This document shows positions 14,478-21,375 of a stretch of DNA of 39,250 bases, one piece after another (the stretch's first letter is position 1; every line of letters begins with the position of its first letter). The stretch is taken from the NCBI GenBank assembly GCA_001003705.1, contig LCPQ01000013.1:1-39250 (forward strand), in the 5' to 3' direction. This DNA is from Parcubacteria group bacterium GW2011_GWA2_48_9. GTDB taxonomy: Bacteria > Patescibacteriota > Patescibacteriia > UBA10025. The position numbers and the translations under genes were made by a program. The notes beneath the pieces were generated by a model. That model ran no database searches. It was not told the DNA's origin and saw only the letters and a program-made list of their open reading frames with translations.

Positions 14478-15659
14478 ATGAAACAGCCTCACTCTCCCCT
14501 TCAAAACATTCTCTTTATAAGTCTCGACAGATTCATTGCGTCGGTGCATGAGGCTTTGCAGCCGGAACTGAGATCGCGGCCGTTATTGATTGTAACTCGG
14601 CAGCGGCCTGGCATTGTGGCAAGCGCGAATGCAAAAGCATATGCTCATGGAGTACGCTCAAACATGGCGACGGATGAGGCCAAGCAACTGTGCCCGGACT
14701 TGCAGGTACTATTTGCCGACGGCGAACAAATCACCCAATTCTCGCAAGAATTCTACCGCATTCTTCATCGTTTCTCTGAAAAAGTTGAAGCTGTGACGCT
14801 TGATGAGGCGTATGTGGACCTGACAGGCTACGAATCGCTTTGGATAGCTCCTGAATACGCCGCAATCAGGATAAAAGAAACTATCGCTAAAGAAATAGAG
14901 TGCACCGCTTCGATTGGAATTGCATCTAACAAGATAACTGCGTTTATTGCATCGAAGAGCAAAAAGCCAGACGGACTTACTGCGGTTCCATGGGGGCGTG
15001 AAGCATTGTTCCTTCATGCGCAGAATGTCGTACTTATGCCTGGGGTAGGAACCCGCATAAAAACACTGTTGAACGAAGTGGGAATATTCACCATTGGTGA
15101 TATTGCGCATACAGGGCCTGAGTATCTTCGAGCAGTATTGGGAGATTCAGCATACGCTATTATCAAATTTGCCCATGGGATAGATCACCGCCCCATACAT
15201 CACAGGATATACTCTCAATCGATTACCAGGACGCAAGCGCTGAAAAAGGCTCCTCACTACTCCTCGGTGCCGAAGATAATATCAGCGTTAGCAAAAAAAA
15301 CGGTCTTACACCTGGATATGAACAAAAGTAATGCAAGAACAATTGCTGTCAGATTGAAATTATCGGACGGCAGTACCCGTCAACGGCAGAAAACGTATTC
15401 AAGTCAGTTATATGCAAAAGATGTAGCCGCGAGCGCCCGAAGACTTTTACTCGATATGCATTATTACGAGGAGCCACTGGTGTCGGTAAGTGTACAGCTT
15501 TCACGACTTTCTTCTCATAATCATCGGGGGCAACACATATCGCAAAATTCTTTTTACCGTCTCAAGAGTATAAAAAAATCCCTTGGTTTTCTTTCGCGCC
15601 GGTTTGGCATAGAAACATCAGCATACAAGCTTCCTACTACTGCGCAGCTGTCGATTTAA
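14478..15659 (+). CDS. dinB: DinB-family (Y-family) translesion polymerase, active site altered
   Basis: The product has 393 residues with the Y-family layout: palm/fingers N-terminus (LFISLDRFIASVHEAL, VASANAKAYAHGVRSNM, CPDLQVLF), catalytic VTLDEAYVDLTGYE (Asp109/Glu110), CTASIGIASNKITAFIASKSKKPDG, the helix-hairpin-helix region (MPGVGTRIKTLLNEVGIFTIGDIAHT), and a little-finger domain (KTVLHLDMNKSNARTIAVRLKLSDG). Compared with E. coli DinB IIHVDMDCFFAAVE, the first metal-binding Asp is Ser15, the steric-gate Phe is Ile20 and the Glu after it is His24. The second Asp (17) is kept. Nucleotide addition may therefore be impaired or altered. Its 3' end overlaps tsaB, convergently, by 23 bp. Confidence 0.85.
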   Translation: MKQPHSPLQNILFISLDRFIASVHEALQPELRSRPLLIVTRQRPGIVASANAKAYAHGVRSNMATDEAKQLCPDLQVLFADGEQITQFSQEFYRILHRFSEKVEAVTLDEAYVDLTGYESLWIAPEYAAIRIKETIAKEIECTASIGIASNKITAFIASKSKKPDGLTAVPWGREALFLHAQNVVLMPGVGTRIKTLLNEVGIFTIGDIAHTGPEYLRAVLGDSAYAIIKFAHGIDHRPIHHRIYSQSITRTQALKKAPHYSSVPKIISALAKKTVLHLDMNKSNARTIAVRLKLSDGSTRQRQKTYSSQLYAKDVAASARRLLLDMHYYEEPLVSVSVQLSRLSSHNHRGQHISQNSFYRLKSIKKSLGFLSRRFGIETSAYKLPTTAQLSI

Positions 15660-16083
15660 TTTTATATGCGGTATTTCGTCGTAACGTAATCGACGGCTCA
15701 CTTCCATAAAAAGGGGTGACAACGCTGGCATAGCTAGTACTAAGTATGTGAATTGCTTCTTTGACTGCGCCGATCGAAATATCTGGCCCGCTGCTGGAAA
15801 TACCAAGACAAGGAATTCCGATCGCATAGCTTAGGGCGTTCGCCGTGACGACACCCAAACGAATTGCTGAGAATCCTCCAGGTCCCCTTTCGACGATAAT
15901 ACCATTGACGGGCCTTTTTGACATACGGAGTGCACCGGAAAGTGTATATAGTGAACGGATAAGTGCACCTGAAGTTAGCCTTTTTTTTGAACGAATATCA
16001 TGCAGTGCGTATTTTTTTCCTCGCGAATCAAAAATGCCCAATCGGGCATGATTAAGAAAACGCGTATCGAGATACCAATACAT
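15637..16083 (-). CDS. tsaB: TsaB-like tRNA t6A synthesis protein, short form
   Basis: The product has 148 residues, short against the usual 220 or so. The N-terminal ASKHA lobe is present: YLDTRFLNHARLGIFD (family xxIDTS...xxVAxxD), and the hallmark VERGPGGFSAIRLGVVTANALSYAIGIPCLGIS (family GPGSFTGLRIGxxxAxGLAxxxxxPxxGxS). The second lobe is mostly lost. TsaB is the platform that binds TsaD (and TsaE) for threonylcarbamoyl transfer to tRNA A37. Such short TsaB proteins occur in reduced genomes. The upstream gene's TAA overlaps its ATG (TAATG), which points to coupled translation. Confidence 0.8.
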   Translation of the reverse strand: MYWYLDTRFLNHARLGIFDSRGKKYALHDIRSKKRLTSGALIRSLYTLSGALRMSKRPVNGIIVERGPGGFSAIRLGVVTANALSYAIGIPCLGISSSGPDISIGAVKEAIHILSTSYASVVTPFYGSEPSITLRRNTAYKIKSTAAQ

Positions 16084-16649
16084 TATTTTTGCTTTCGAAG
16101 CGCGTCTATGACAGTGACGTGCTTATTTTCAAGAATAGTAAAAAGAAACCTATCAGTGAGGCTGTTCCGGTACTCGAATTCCTTCTTGCTCATGACAGTG
16201 TATCTGATGGCGTGATCGAAATTCTTTTTAAAGGTGTTCATGAGTCTTGCCAGCCGGGCCCGGTTCACTTTTCCGACTATTAAAAGATCCGTCTGGGCAT
16301 CCGGTATACCGGTGAAAATCCCGGAAAGGAGTAAGAGAGAAATCTTACCCATACTTCGTACGCCACGAGCTAAATCCTGTTCGAGGGTAAGCTGGGACTT
16401 GACAATCAGCGCTTTAAGTTCATGAAAAAGAATGTGTTCCTGATTTACCTTATAATACTTTTTTTGGTTTTCAATGCGGCTAACCAACAGATTGATACCT
16501 TCCAAATGCTCCAACTCTCGTCGAACAGAATTGATACGCTCACCGACTTTTCGCGTAAGTTCACGGACATAGTAGGCGCGCTCCGGATTAGTGAGAAAAA
16601 GTCGTAATAATTTTACGCGTGTTCGTGAACCAAAAAGGTGTTCAAGCAT
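16083..16649 (-). CDS. Winged-helix protein with degenerate nucleotidyltransferase-like domain
   Basis: The product has 188 residues. The N-terminus is an ArsR/MarR-like winged helix (SRTRVKLLRLFLTNPERAYYVRELTRKVGERINSVRRELEHLEGINLL, with a wing at RIENQKKYYKVN). Residues 100-188 look like a minimal nucleotidyltransferase fold (ISLLLLSGIFTGIPDAQTDLLIVGKVNRARL), but the GS...DxD active site is incomplete, so catalysis is doubtful. This two-domain design is a recurring uncharacterised type in Patescibacteria. It is the first gene of a two-gene operon with tsaB. I cannot name its target. Confidence 0.65.
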   Translation of the reverse strand: MLEHLFGSRTRVKLLRLFLTNPERAYYVRELTRKVGERINSVRRELEHLEGINLLVSRIENQKKYYKVNQEHILFHELKALIVKSQLTLEQDLARGVRSMGKISLLLLSGIFTGIPDAQTDLLIVGKVNRARLARLMNTFKKNFDHAIRYTVMSKKEFEYRNSLTDRFLFTILENKHVTVIDALRKQK

Positions 16650-16662
16650 AATTCTTCGTATC

Positions 16663-16690
16663 TTGTCTAATAAGGCATGTATAGTATACT
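16663..16690 (+). promoter_or_regulatory. Promoter of the PP2C-like/propeller gene
   Basis: -35 TTGTCT (16663-16668), a 16-bp spacer and -10 TATACT (16685-16690). The -10 shares the palindrome AGTATACT with the opposing promoter. Confidence 0.5.
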
Positions 16691-16711
16691 ATGAAGATAT
16701 TCTATCAGCAA
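16683..16711 (-). promoter_or_regulatory. Promoter of the winged-helix/tsaB operon
   Basis: Minus-strand -35 TTGCTG (16706-16711), a 17-bp spacer and -10 TATACT (16683-16688). It overlaps the plus-strand -10, so the two promoters must compete. Confidence 0.5.
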
Positions 16712-16764
16712 GGCGAACGTGCATGTACTGACAATTGGATACATGTAAATCGCACAAATAACAC

Positions 16765-19005
16765 ATGGCAGTTCGGAGTCAGATTGACCACCTCTTGATT
16801 TACGATCCAGATAGCAGCCGATCGACTGTTCATGTTTTTATAGCGCATCCGTCCCCTGTTGAGGAGAGTACCCTGGGACGACTAATGTTTGTCGCAGAAC
16901 TTGATTCACAGCAACCAGAAAATCGCGACATTATTTTCGCGGTACAACATGAGCTTGAAAGTGCTTTTTATTCCTCTGAAGAAATTCATCCTGAGGTAGC
17001 TTTTGAATCCGCGCTCAGTCGTGCAAACCAAAAGATTGCTGAGCTAGTTTCCTCATATGGAACAAACTGGCACGAACATTTTAATATTGTGGCTGCCGTT
17101 TCACATGGAGATCAGATTTTTTTCTCCGAACATGGCCACATGCATATTTTTCTTTTTCAAAAGCAGCGGGTGACGGATCTATCATCCCCTGCTGGACATG
17201 GCGAATCGTCTACGATTTTAAAAGTATTTACTAATGTTGCTAATGGTAAACTCCATGCTGGCGAGATGATGCTCATCACAACCTCTTCACTTCTCGACTA
17301 TTTTTCCCAGGAAAAACTTCGCAGGATGCTCACTGAGTCCCAACTCCATGAGGCCGTAGTCCACATCGAAAATACTCTGCAAGAAAATATCAATAATGCC
17401 GCATTTGGATCCATTATTATTCAGCCAGTAGAACAGACTATCCCGATTCCCAGTGTACAGCAGGCAATAGTAAACCCTCGACTACACTATTCTGCTACGC
17501 AAGCATCCATGGAGGAAATGATAGATCGCGAGCAGCGTACAAAAGAATTGCTCTCACCTTCGATCTTTTCCAACGTTGCAAAACGGCTGTCAGGCTTCAC
17601 GAGAGGCATAGAAAATATTACACAACGTTTTGTACGCCGTCGCACAAAAAGGAAACTTCCCATCACAGAAACGACGAGAGACTACGCTGAAACATTCCGT
17701 GATAAGGAGCATGGGACACTCCAAAAAATACTACGGGCACTTATTAAAGGACTTGCATCTGTTTTGAAACTGGCCGTTGCCGCAATCGGAAGTTTAGCGC
17801 GACTGATCACTTCACCGGAGAAGCGCCATGCGCTGGCCACGACTCCTGAACGTTTGACCTCGCTTCCGAGTAGAACGATCGCATTTCTCAAGAAACTACC
17901 GGTGCGGGGGCGTGTCATTGCTGGACTTGCTCTCGTCGTTGTTTTTATCTTTGCACAAAGTATCGTGTCACGTGGAATGAACGACACGCGAGTCGAAGAC
18001 ACTTCCTCTTATGATACACGCGTGAGTGTAATCGATGGTTTCCTCCTGGATGCCGAACTGGCCTTTTCATATGATAACGTCGTATCAGCCACAGAAGCTA
18101 TTCAAAAGGCTCAAGAGTTTCTCACGAAATTGCCCACTCGATCCGATGAACAAAAAGCTACGGCAGACAGGCTCAATAATAAACTTGTAACACTTCGTGA
18201 ACAAGCAAACCATGTCACACGAATTGACCGACCCGCCGTACTCACAGATTTAAATACTCTCTCCAGCAACGGTCCAATAGGTGGCGTTGAACTCATAGGG
18301 AGCACACTGTATGCATTCTCACCGAAAGACAACAGTACCTATCAGGTAGATACGTCGTCAGGAGAAGCATCACTCTTCGCGACCGCCGTGGTAGAAAATG
18401 CTTTTCAATATGTAATTGAATCAACCCCTAACACCCTTCTTTTTCTTAACACAGCAAATGCGCTTAACGAATACACCGTCAGTGCAAAAGCGCTGCGTGA
18501 CCTGCCACTGACCATTCCAGGTACGGAAATCAACATCGTCGACATTGGCTATTATGAAGGACGTCTCTATCTTCTTGACATTGCCAATAACCAAGTCTGG
18601 AGGGCAGTGCGTGGAGCCTCGCAATACTCAGCCGCACAGAAATGGATTCAAGACGGGACTGATGTGAGATTAGCCCACTCACTTGCCGTCGATGGGGATA
18701 TCTACGTATTGCAAGAAAACGGCAGTGTGAGTAAATTCACGAGGGGAACGCGCCAAGACTTTTCCATAGAATCTGTTGAGCCGGCACTTGGAGGAGGAAC
18801 GAAAATCTGGACTGATCCTGATTCATCGTCTCTCTATATACTTGATGCGGAAGGAAAGCGTCTTTTACTCTTCTCTAAAGAAGGCGCTCTCCGGAATCAG
18901 TATGTATCGGAAGCGTTTGCCACGGCTACGGATATAGCAATCAATGAGACGGCAAAGAAAGCTTATATACTGGCTGGCACTACCATCTATACGGTAGATC
19001 TCTAG
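16765..19005 (+). CDS. Membrane protein: cytoplasmic PP2C-like domain, one TM helix, propeller-like outer domain
   Basis: The product has 746 residues. Residues 1-235 have a PP2C/SpoIIE-like pattern (FESALSRANQKIAELVSSYG, FNIVAAVSHGDQIFFSEHGHMHIFLFQ, AGEMMLITTSSLLDYFS), but the metal-binding Asp residues of active PP2C enzymes are not evident. A basic, flexible linker (about 260-385) leads to one membrane helix (RVIAGLALVVVFIFAQSIV, about 393-411). A short helical region follows (about 420-490), then repeated beta segments (about 500-746: IGGVELIGSTLYAFSPKDN, YYEGRLYLLDIANNQVWR, DPDSSSLYILDAEGKRLLLFSK) typical of a six-blade NHL/propeller. The layout suggests signalling from an outer sensor to a cytoplasmic domain, or a structural scaffold. 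I know no characterised member. The ATG has no ribosome site. Confidence 0.7.
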   Translation: MAVRSQIDHLLIYDPDSSRSTVHVFIAHPSPVEESTLGRLMFVAELDSQQPENRDIIFAVQHELESAFYSSEEIHPEVAFESALSRANQKIAELVSSYGTNWHEHFNIVAAVSHGDQIFFSEHGHMHIFLFQKQRVTDLSSPAGHGESSTILKVFTNVANGKLHAGEMMLITTSSLLDYFSQEKLRRMLTESQLHEAVVHIENTLQENINNAAFGSIIIQPVEQTIPIPSVQQAIVNPRLHYSATQASMEEMIDREQRTKELLSPSIFSNVAKRLSGFTRGIENITQRFVRRRTKRKLPITETTRDYAETFRDKEHGTLQKILRALIKGLASVLKLAVAAIGSLARLITSPEKRHALATTPERLTSLPSRTIAFLKKLPVRGRVIAGLALVVVFIFAQSIVSRGMNDTRVEDTSSYDTRVSVIDGFLLDAELAFSYDNVVSATEAIQKAQEFLTKLPTRSDEQKATADRLNNKLVTLREQANHVTRIDRPAVLTDLNTLSSNGPIGGVELIGSTLYAFSPKDNSTYQVDTSSGEASLFATAVVENAFQYVIESTPNTLLFLNTANALNEYTVSAKALRDLPLTIPGTEINIVDIGYYEGRLYLLDIANNQVWRAVRGASQYSAAQKWIQDGTDVRLAHSLAVDGDIYVLQENGSVSKFTRGTRQDFSIESVEPALGGGTKIWTDPDSSSLYILDAEGKRLLLFSKEGALRNQYVSEAFATATDIAINETAKKAYILAGTTIYTVDL

Positions 19006-19026
19006 AAACTTCTTTTGTTCGCTAAC

Positions 19027-19060
19027 CAAAAAGCCCCAGGGCGTATCCCGGGGGCTTTTT
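19027..19060. terminator. Bidirectional terminator between the PP2C-like gene and rplL
   Basis: AAAAAGCCCC...GGGGCTTTTT, with an inner GGG/CCC and a CGTAT loop, has A- and T-tracts on both sides and serves the two convergent genes. Confidence 0.85.
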
Positions 19061-19080
19061 AATTGGTGAGTACTAAGGAT

Positions 19081-19383
19081 TTATTTCAACGTAACCTGTG
19101 CGCCAGCTTCTTCAAGCTTTTTCTTCAATTCATCTGCCTCTTCTTTGGTCGCTCCCTCTTTCACAACCTTCGGAGCACCATCAACCATATCCTTAGCTTC
19201 TTTGAGGCCTTTCTGTGTGACTTCCCTGACAATCTTGATGACCGAGATTTTGTTCGCTCCCGCAGCAGTTAATTCGACGTTATCGGAAAGTTCGAGGGCG
19301 GTAAGTTTCTCGATCTGCTCAACGAGTGCCTTAAATTTTTCAGGCACCTCGACTGTCTCACTCTTTTGCGCTTCGTCTGCCAT
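19081..19383 (-). CDS. rplL: Ribosomal protein bL12 (L7/L12), shortened
   Basis: The product has 100 residues; the usual length is about 120-130. The C-terminal factor-binding domain is intact ([61 protein letters not shown]). The N-terminal dimer/L10-binding part ([18 protein letters not shown]) is brief and runs almost directly into the C-terminal domain, so most of the flexible Ala-rich hinge is missing. L12 dimers form the stalk that recruits translation GTPases. It follows rplJ by 37 bp and ends at a shared terminator. Confidence 0.95.
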   Translation of the reverse strand: MADEAQKSETVEVPEKFKALVEQIEKLTALELSDNVELTAAGANKISVIKIVREVTQKGLKEAKDMVDGAPKVVKEGATKEEADELKKKLEEAGAQVTLK

Positions 19384-19420
19384 ATGTGTATAGACTAACT
19401 ATTAATGTAATTAATTTAGA

Positions 19421-19945
19421 TTAACTTTTTTTCTCTTGAACTGCTTTCAATGCATAGACTAGATCGCGCAGGTTGCCTTGCAGTACGCCCACAATACCAC
19501 GAAGCGGGCCACTGACTGCAGAAACCAGTTGTCCGAGCAACTCCTTCTTCCCGGGAAGAGCGGCAAATGCCTTTGCCTGCACGGCATCCATAAATACTCC
19601 CCCGACAAATCCGCCGAGAAATTTCATCGTTTCGTGTGTTTTTGCAAATGTATTCAGTACTTTTGCCGGGGCAACTTCATCCTCATTACCGAAAGCAGCT
19701 GCAACAGTCCCGGTAAATGAAGTGACACCTTCTGCCGGCAACCCCTTTGCTGTCAGAGCTCTCTTTACCAAAGTCTTTTTAACTACACCATAGTCAATAC
19801 TTTCTGACCGTAACTTCTTTCGCAATTCCACTTCATCTAATGCAGACAAACCGTCCTGCCTGACGAATACGACGCTCTTCGAAGACGTAAGTCTGTCTTC
19901 GAACTGCTTCAATTCTGATTCTTTTCTTGCACGTGTCTTTGCCAT
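19421..19945 (-). CDS. rplJ: Ribosomal protein uL10
   Basis: The track extends this ORF to 20140. The true start is the ATG at 19945 (MAKTRARKESELKQFEDRL), because the upstream part forms the leader and attenuator. The product has 174 residues with the normal L10 pattern: KSVVFVRQDGLSALDEVELRKKLRSESIDYGVVKKTLVKRAL, FTGTVAAAFG, LGGFVGGVFMD and the C-terminal helix that holds L12 dimers (GILRGIVG-like region GPLRGIVGVLQGNLRDLVYALKAVQEKK). It anchors the L12 stalk to 23S rRNA and, in many bacteria, represses its own mRNA through the leader. First gene of the rplJ-rplL operon. Confidence 0.95.
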   Translation of the reverse strand: MAKTRARKESELKQFEDRLTSSKSVVFVRQDGLSALDEVELRKKLRSESIDYGVVKKTLVKRALTAKGLPAEGVTSFTGTVAAAFGNEDEVAPAKVLNTFAKTHETMKFLGGFVGGVFMDAVQAKAFAALPGKKELLGQLVSAVSGPLRGIVGVLQGNLRDLVYALKAVQEKKS

Positions 19946-20105
19946 AGTGTCATAAAAAAACAATTTGCGGATATCCTTATTGTTCCGCAAACGTTTTTTG
20001 GACACGACGTGGTCCTCCTCTTCATGCTTCCTGCGTAGGCCCTCCTGGCATAGCCAAGGTGATTTAAACGCATGCGTGCCTACGGTCTGCGGAAAATTGG
20101 ATTGT
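19946..20105 (-). promoter_or_regulatory. L10 leader (autoregulatory 5' UTR of rplJ-rplL)
   Basis: The leader is about 160 nt. A long-range helix CCGTAGGC (20078-20085)/GCCTACGC (20033-20040) encloses inner hairpins, as in known L10-L12 binding leaders, and it ends in an intrinsic attenuator next to the start codon. Recognition rests on position and this helix; a covariance-model check would settle it. Confidence 0.65.
19954..19991 (-). terminator. Attenuator terminator before rplJ
   Basis: Minus-strand stem TTTGCGGA/TCCGCAAA with a 12-nt loop, followed by TTGTTTTTTT. It ends about 9 nt before the rplJ ATG, so it also occludes initiation when folded. Confidence 0.8.
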
Positions 20106-20111
20106 GGAAAC

Positions 20112-20140
20112 ACTATACCTGTGGTGAAAAAAGGTGTCAA
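20112..20140 (-). promoter_or_regulatory. Promoter of rplJ-rplL
   Basis: Minus-strand perfect -35 TTGACA (20135-20140), a 17-bp spacer and -10 TATAGT (20112-20117). One of the strongest promoters in the window. Confidence 0.75.
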
Positions 20141-20157
20141 TAGTCTGGAATGCTCAG

Positions 20158-20187
20158 GAAAAAGGCCTCTGACTAAAGTCGAGGCCC
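20158..20187 (-). terminator. Terminator of the PHA-system family gene
   Basis: Minus-strand GGGCCTC/GAGGCC stem followed by TTTTTCC. It isolates the next operon's promoter from read-through. Confidence 0.8.
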
Positions 20188-20212
20188 ATACTAACGAGCG
20201 TTGGGGAGGGTA

Positions 20213-20539
20213 TTACTGGAGGAGCGCGGAGATCTGTGCCGATACCGAATCTGCAAGTTCATCGGTGTCGACGGCAAACCCGGCAAGCATGGGCAAGTCC
20301 ACTTCGAATGAAAGCGTGGATGTGGTTACTGACATCTTGCCAGAAATTTCCCTACCTCCTGCACTGCAGGTGAAACTCCCATCGGTGCCAGACCAGATCT
20401 GGCGAAGGTTGCGGATATCCCCATCGGGATATGCCTGTTGAAGACGTTGTTCGAGATCGGCTTTAAGCCGGCGTATCACCTCATTGGGTGAGAGACCATG
20501 CGGGATGGTCTTCTGAATATCTGAGCCAAATAGGCCCAT
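20213..20539 (-). CDS. Polyhydroxyalkanoic-acid system family protein (PHA_gran_rgn-like)
   Basis: The product has 108 residues. The pattern IPHGLSPNEVIRRLKADLEQRL, IWSGTDGSFTCSAGGREISGKMSVTTSTLSFEVDLPMLAGFAVDTDELADSVSAQISALL matches the small family annotated as polyhydroxyalkanoic acid system or granule-region proteins (helix, then beta-sheet, then an amphipathic C-terminal helix). No PHA synthase is in view and none would be expected in a reduced genome, so the name says little about its function here. A strong GAGGAGG site lies 5 nt before the ATG. It has its own promoter and terminator. Confidence 0.65.
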   Translation of the reverse strand: MGLFGSDIQKTIPHGLSPNEVIRRLKADLEQRLQQAYPDGDIRNLRQIWSGTDGSFTCSAGGREISGKMSVTTSTLSFEVDLPMLAGFAVDTDELADSVSAQISALLQ

Positions 20540-20596
20540 GGCAACCTCCTCGTAGTGAGAGTTTCATAAAAAAAGAACATGAACTAATCACCGAGT

Positions 20597-20625
20597 ACTC
20601 TACTGTAAAAAGAAGGCAGGGTCAA
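20597..20625 (-). promoter_or_regulatory. Promoter of the PHA-system family gene
   Basis: Minus-strand -35 TTGACC (20620-20625), a 17-bp spacer and -10 TAGAGT (20597-20602). The rest of 20,626-20,750 shows nothing I can name. Confidence 0.5.
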
Positions 20626-20745
20626 GAAGACTACTGTCTGTAATGACCGGTCGAATGACTTAATTTGATAGTAAATAAGACTCTGTCAAACCGACCAACT
20701 CCCCTGATACCCCTATCCCTTGATAACCCCTTCTTTCTTGATAAA

Positions 20746-20781
20746 GAAAAAAGCCTACTAGATCACGAGGATCGTTCGGCT
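20746..20781 (-). terminator. Terminator overlapping the end of the small membrane ORF
   Basis: Minus-strand AGCC-GAAC-GATC...GATC-TAGTA-GGCT stem with an internal mismatch, then TTTTTTC. It supports the reality of the minus-strand ORF ending at 20758. Confidence 0.6.
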
Positions 20782-21075
20782 TCGAAAGGGCGGTCCTGGA
20801 ACGGACAAATTACCGCTAACGATAGTGCGAGCGATACTGGAAGCTTCCGCGCACACGGACGTAGAGTATCGTCGAGATGAACGATACCACCAGTGACGAG
20901 CAACAAAGGTCAGCGGGTACGCGAGAAGAAATGTCGGGCGTGTCCGTTTGAAAAGGAAGTAGCAATTCTTTTCGCCGAACCAAATGGCGAATTGGCGACC
21001 GAGTTCAGTTGATACGATCCATACTCCCGCGAGCAATAGTCCTGCGAGAATGTAGCCTTCCGTTGGTAATTGCAT
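20758..21075 (-). CDS. Small putative membrane protein, unknown
   Basis: I start at the ATG at 21075 (105 residues), which follows a GGGGGG stretch; the track's longer start is less likely. One good membrane helix (GYILAGLLLAGVWIVSTELG) and a second hydrophobic stretch (TFLLAYPLTFVARHWWY) are visible, followed by a basic, Ser-rich tail. I know no family. The reality of the gene is supported by a TTGACA promoter element upstream (21148-21153) and a terminator at its end; the tail has an unusual composition and could reflect a frameshift. Confidence 0.4.
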   Translation of the reverse strand: MQLPTEGYILAGLLLAGVWIVSTELGRQFAIWFGEKNCYFLFKRTRPTFLLAYPLTFVARHWWYRSSRRYSTSVCAEASSIARTIVSGNLSVPGPPFRSRTILVI

Positions 21076-21147
21076 AGACCCCCCAAGGGTTTGTGTTGTT
21101 CGTGAACGATTTTTGAACTTGATATATGTACCATGAATCCAGTACCT

Positions 21148-21153
21148 TGTCAA
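21148..21153 (-). promoter_or_regulatory. -35 element upstream of the small membrane ORF
   Basis: Minus-strand TTGACA. A weak -10 (TACATA) is 17 bp further on. Confidence 0.35.
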
Positions 21154-21210
21154 TGCAACCCTTGCATAGGACATACATTGTAAATGGCGTAGTGGTGGGC
21201 TTTACAAGCA

Positions 21211-21256
21211 AGTCGAGCAAGCCCCGCCTCGCTCCGCTAAGGCGGGCGAGTCGACC
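21211..21256. repeat. REP-like palindrome in the intergenic region
   Basis: CCCGCCT (21223-21229) and AGGCGGG (21240-21246) form a GC-rich hairpin, flanked by AGTCGAGC and GCGAGTCGAC. A related CCGACTCGCCGACTTGC lies at about 21,310. Its composition differs from the AT-rich surroundings. No T-tract follows. The rest of 21,076-21,375 shows only the promoter of the next gene. Confidence 0.45.
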
Positions 21257-21337
21257 GCTACACGATTTCTTCTGACTCTTTTGCTCTTATGCGTTTTCCA
21301 ACCGGCGTGCCGACTCGCCGACTTGCATCCAATTAAC

Positions 21338-21367
21338 TTAACCGATTAACCGATTATCTAGTATACT
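21338..21367 (+). promoter_or_regulatory. Promoter giving a nearly leaderless hydrolase mRNA
   Basis: -35 TTAACC (21338-21343), an 18-bp spacer and -10 TATACT (21362-21367). The ATG at 21376 is only 8 nt past the -10, so the mRNA would start at or next to the start codon. Confidence 0.5.
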
Positions 21368-21375
21368 AACTACCT

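Noticed and set aside
16691-16800. 36-codon ORF starting right after the plus-strand -10 at 16685
   Set aside because: Its ATG lies upstream of the predicted transcription start and has no ribosome site.
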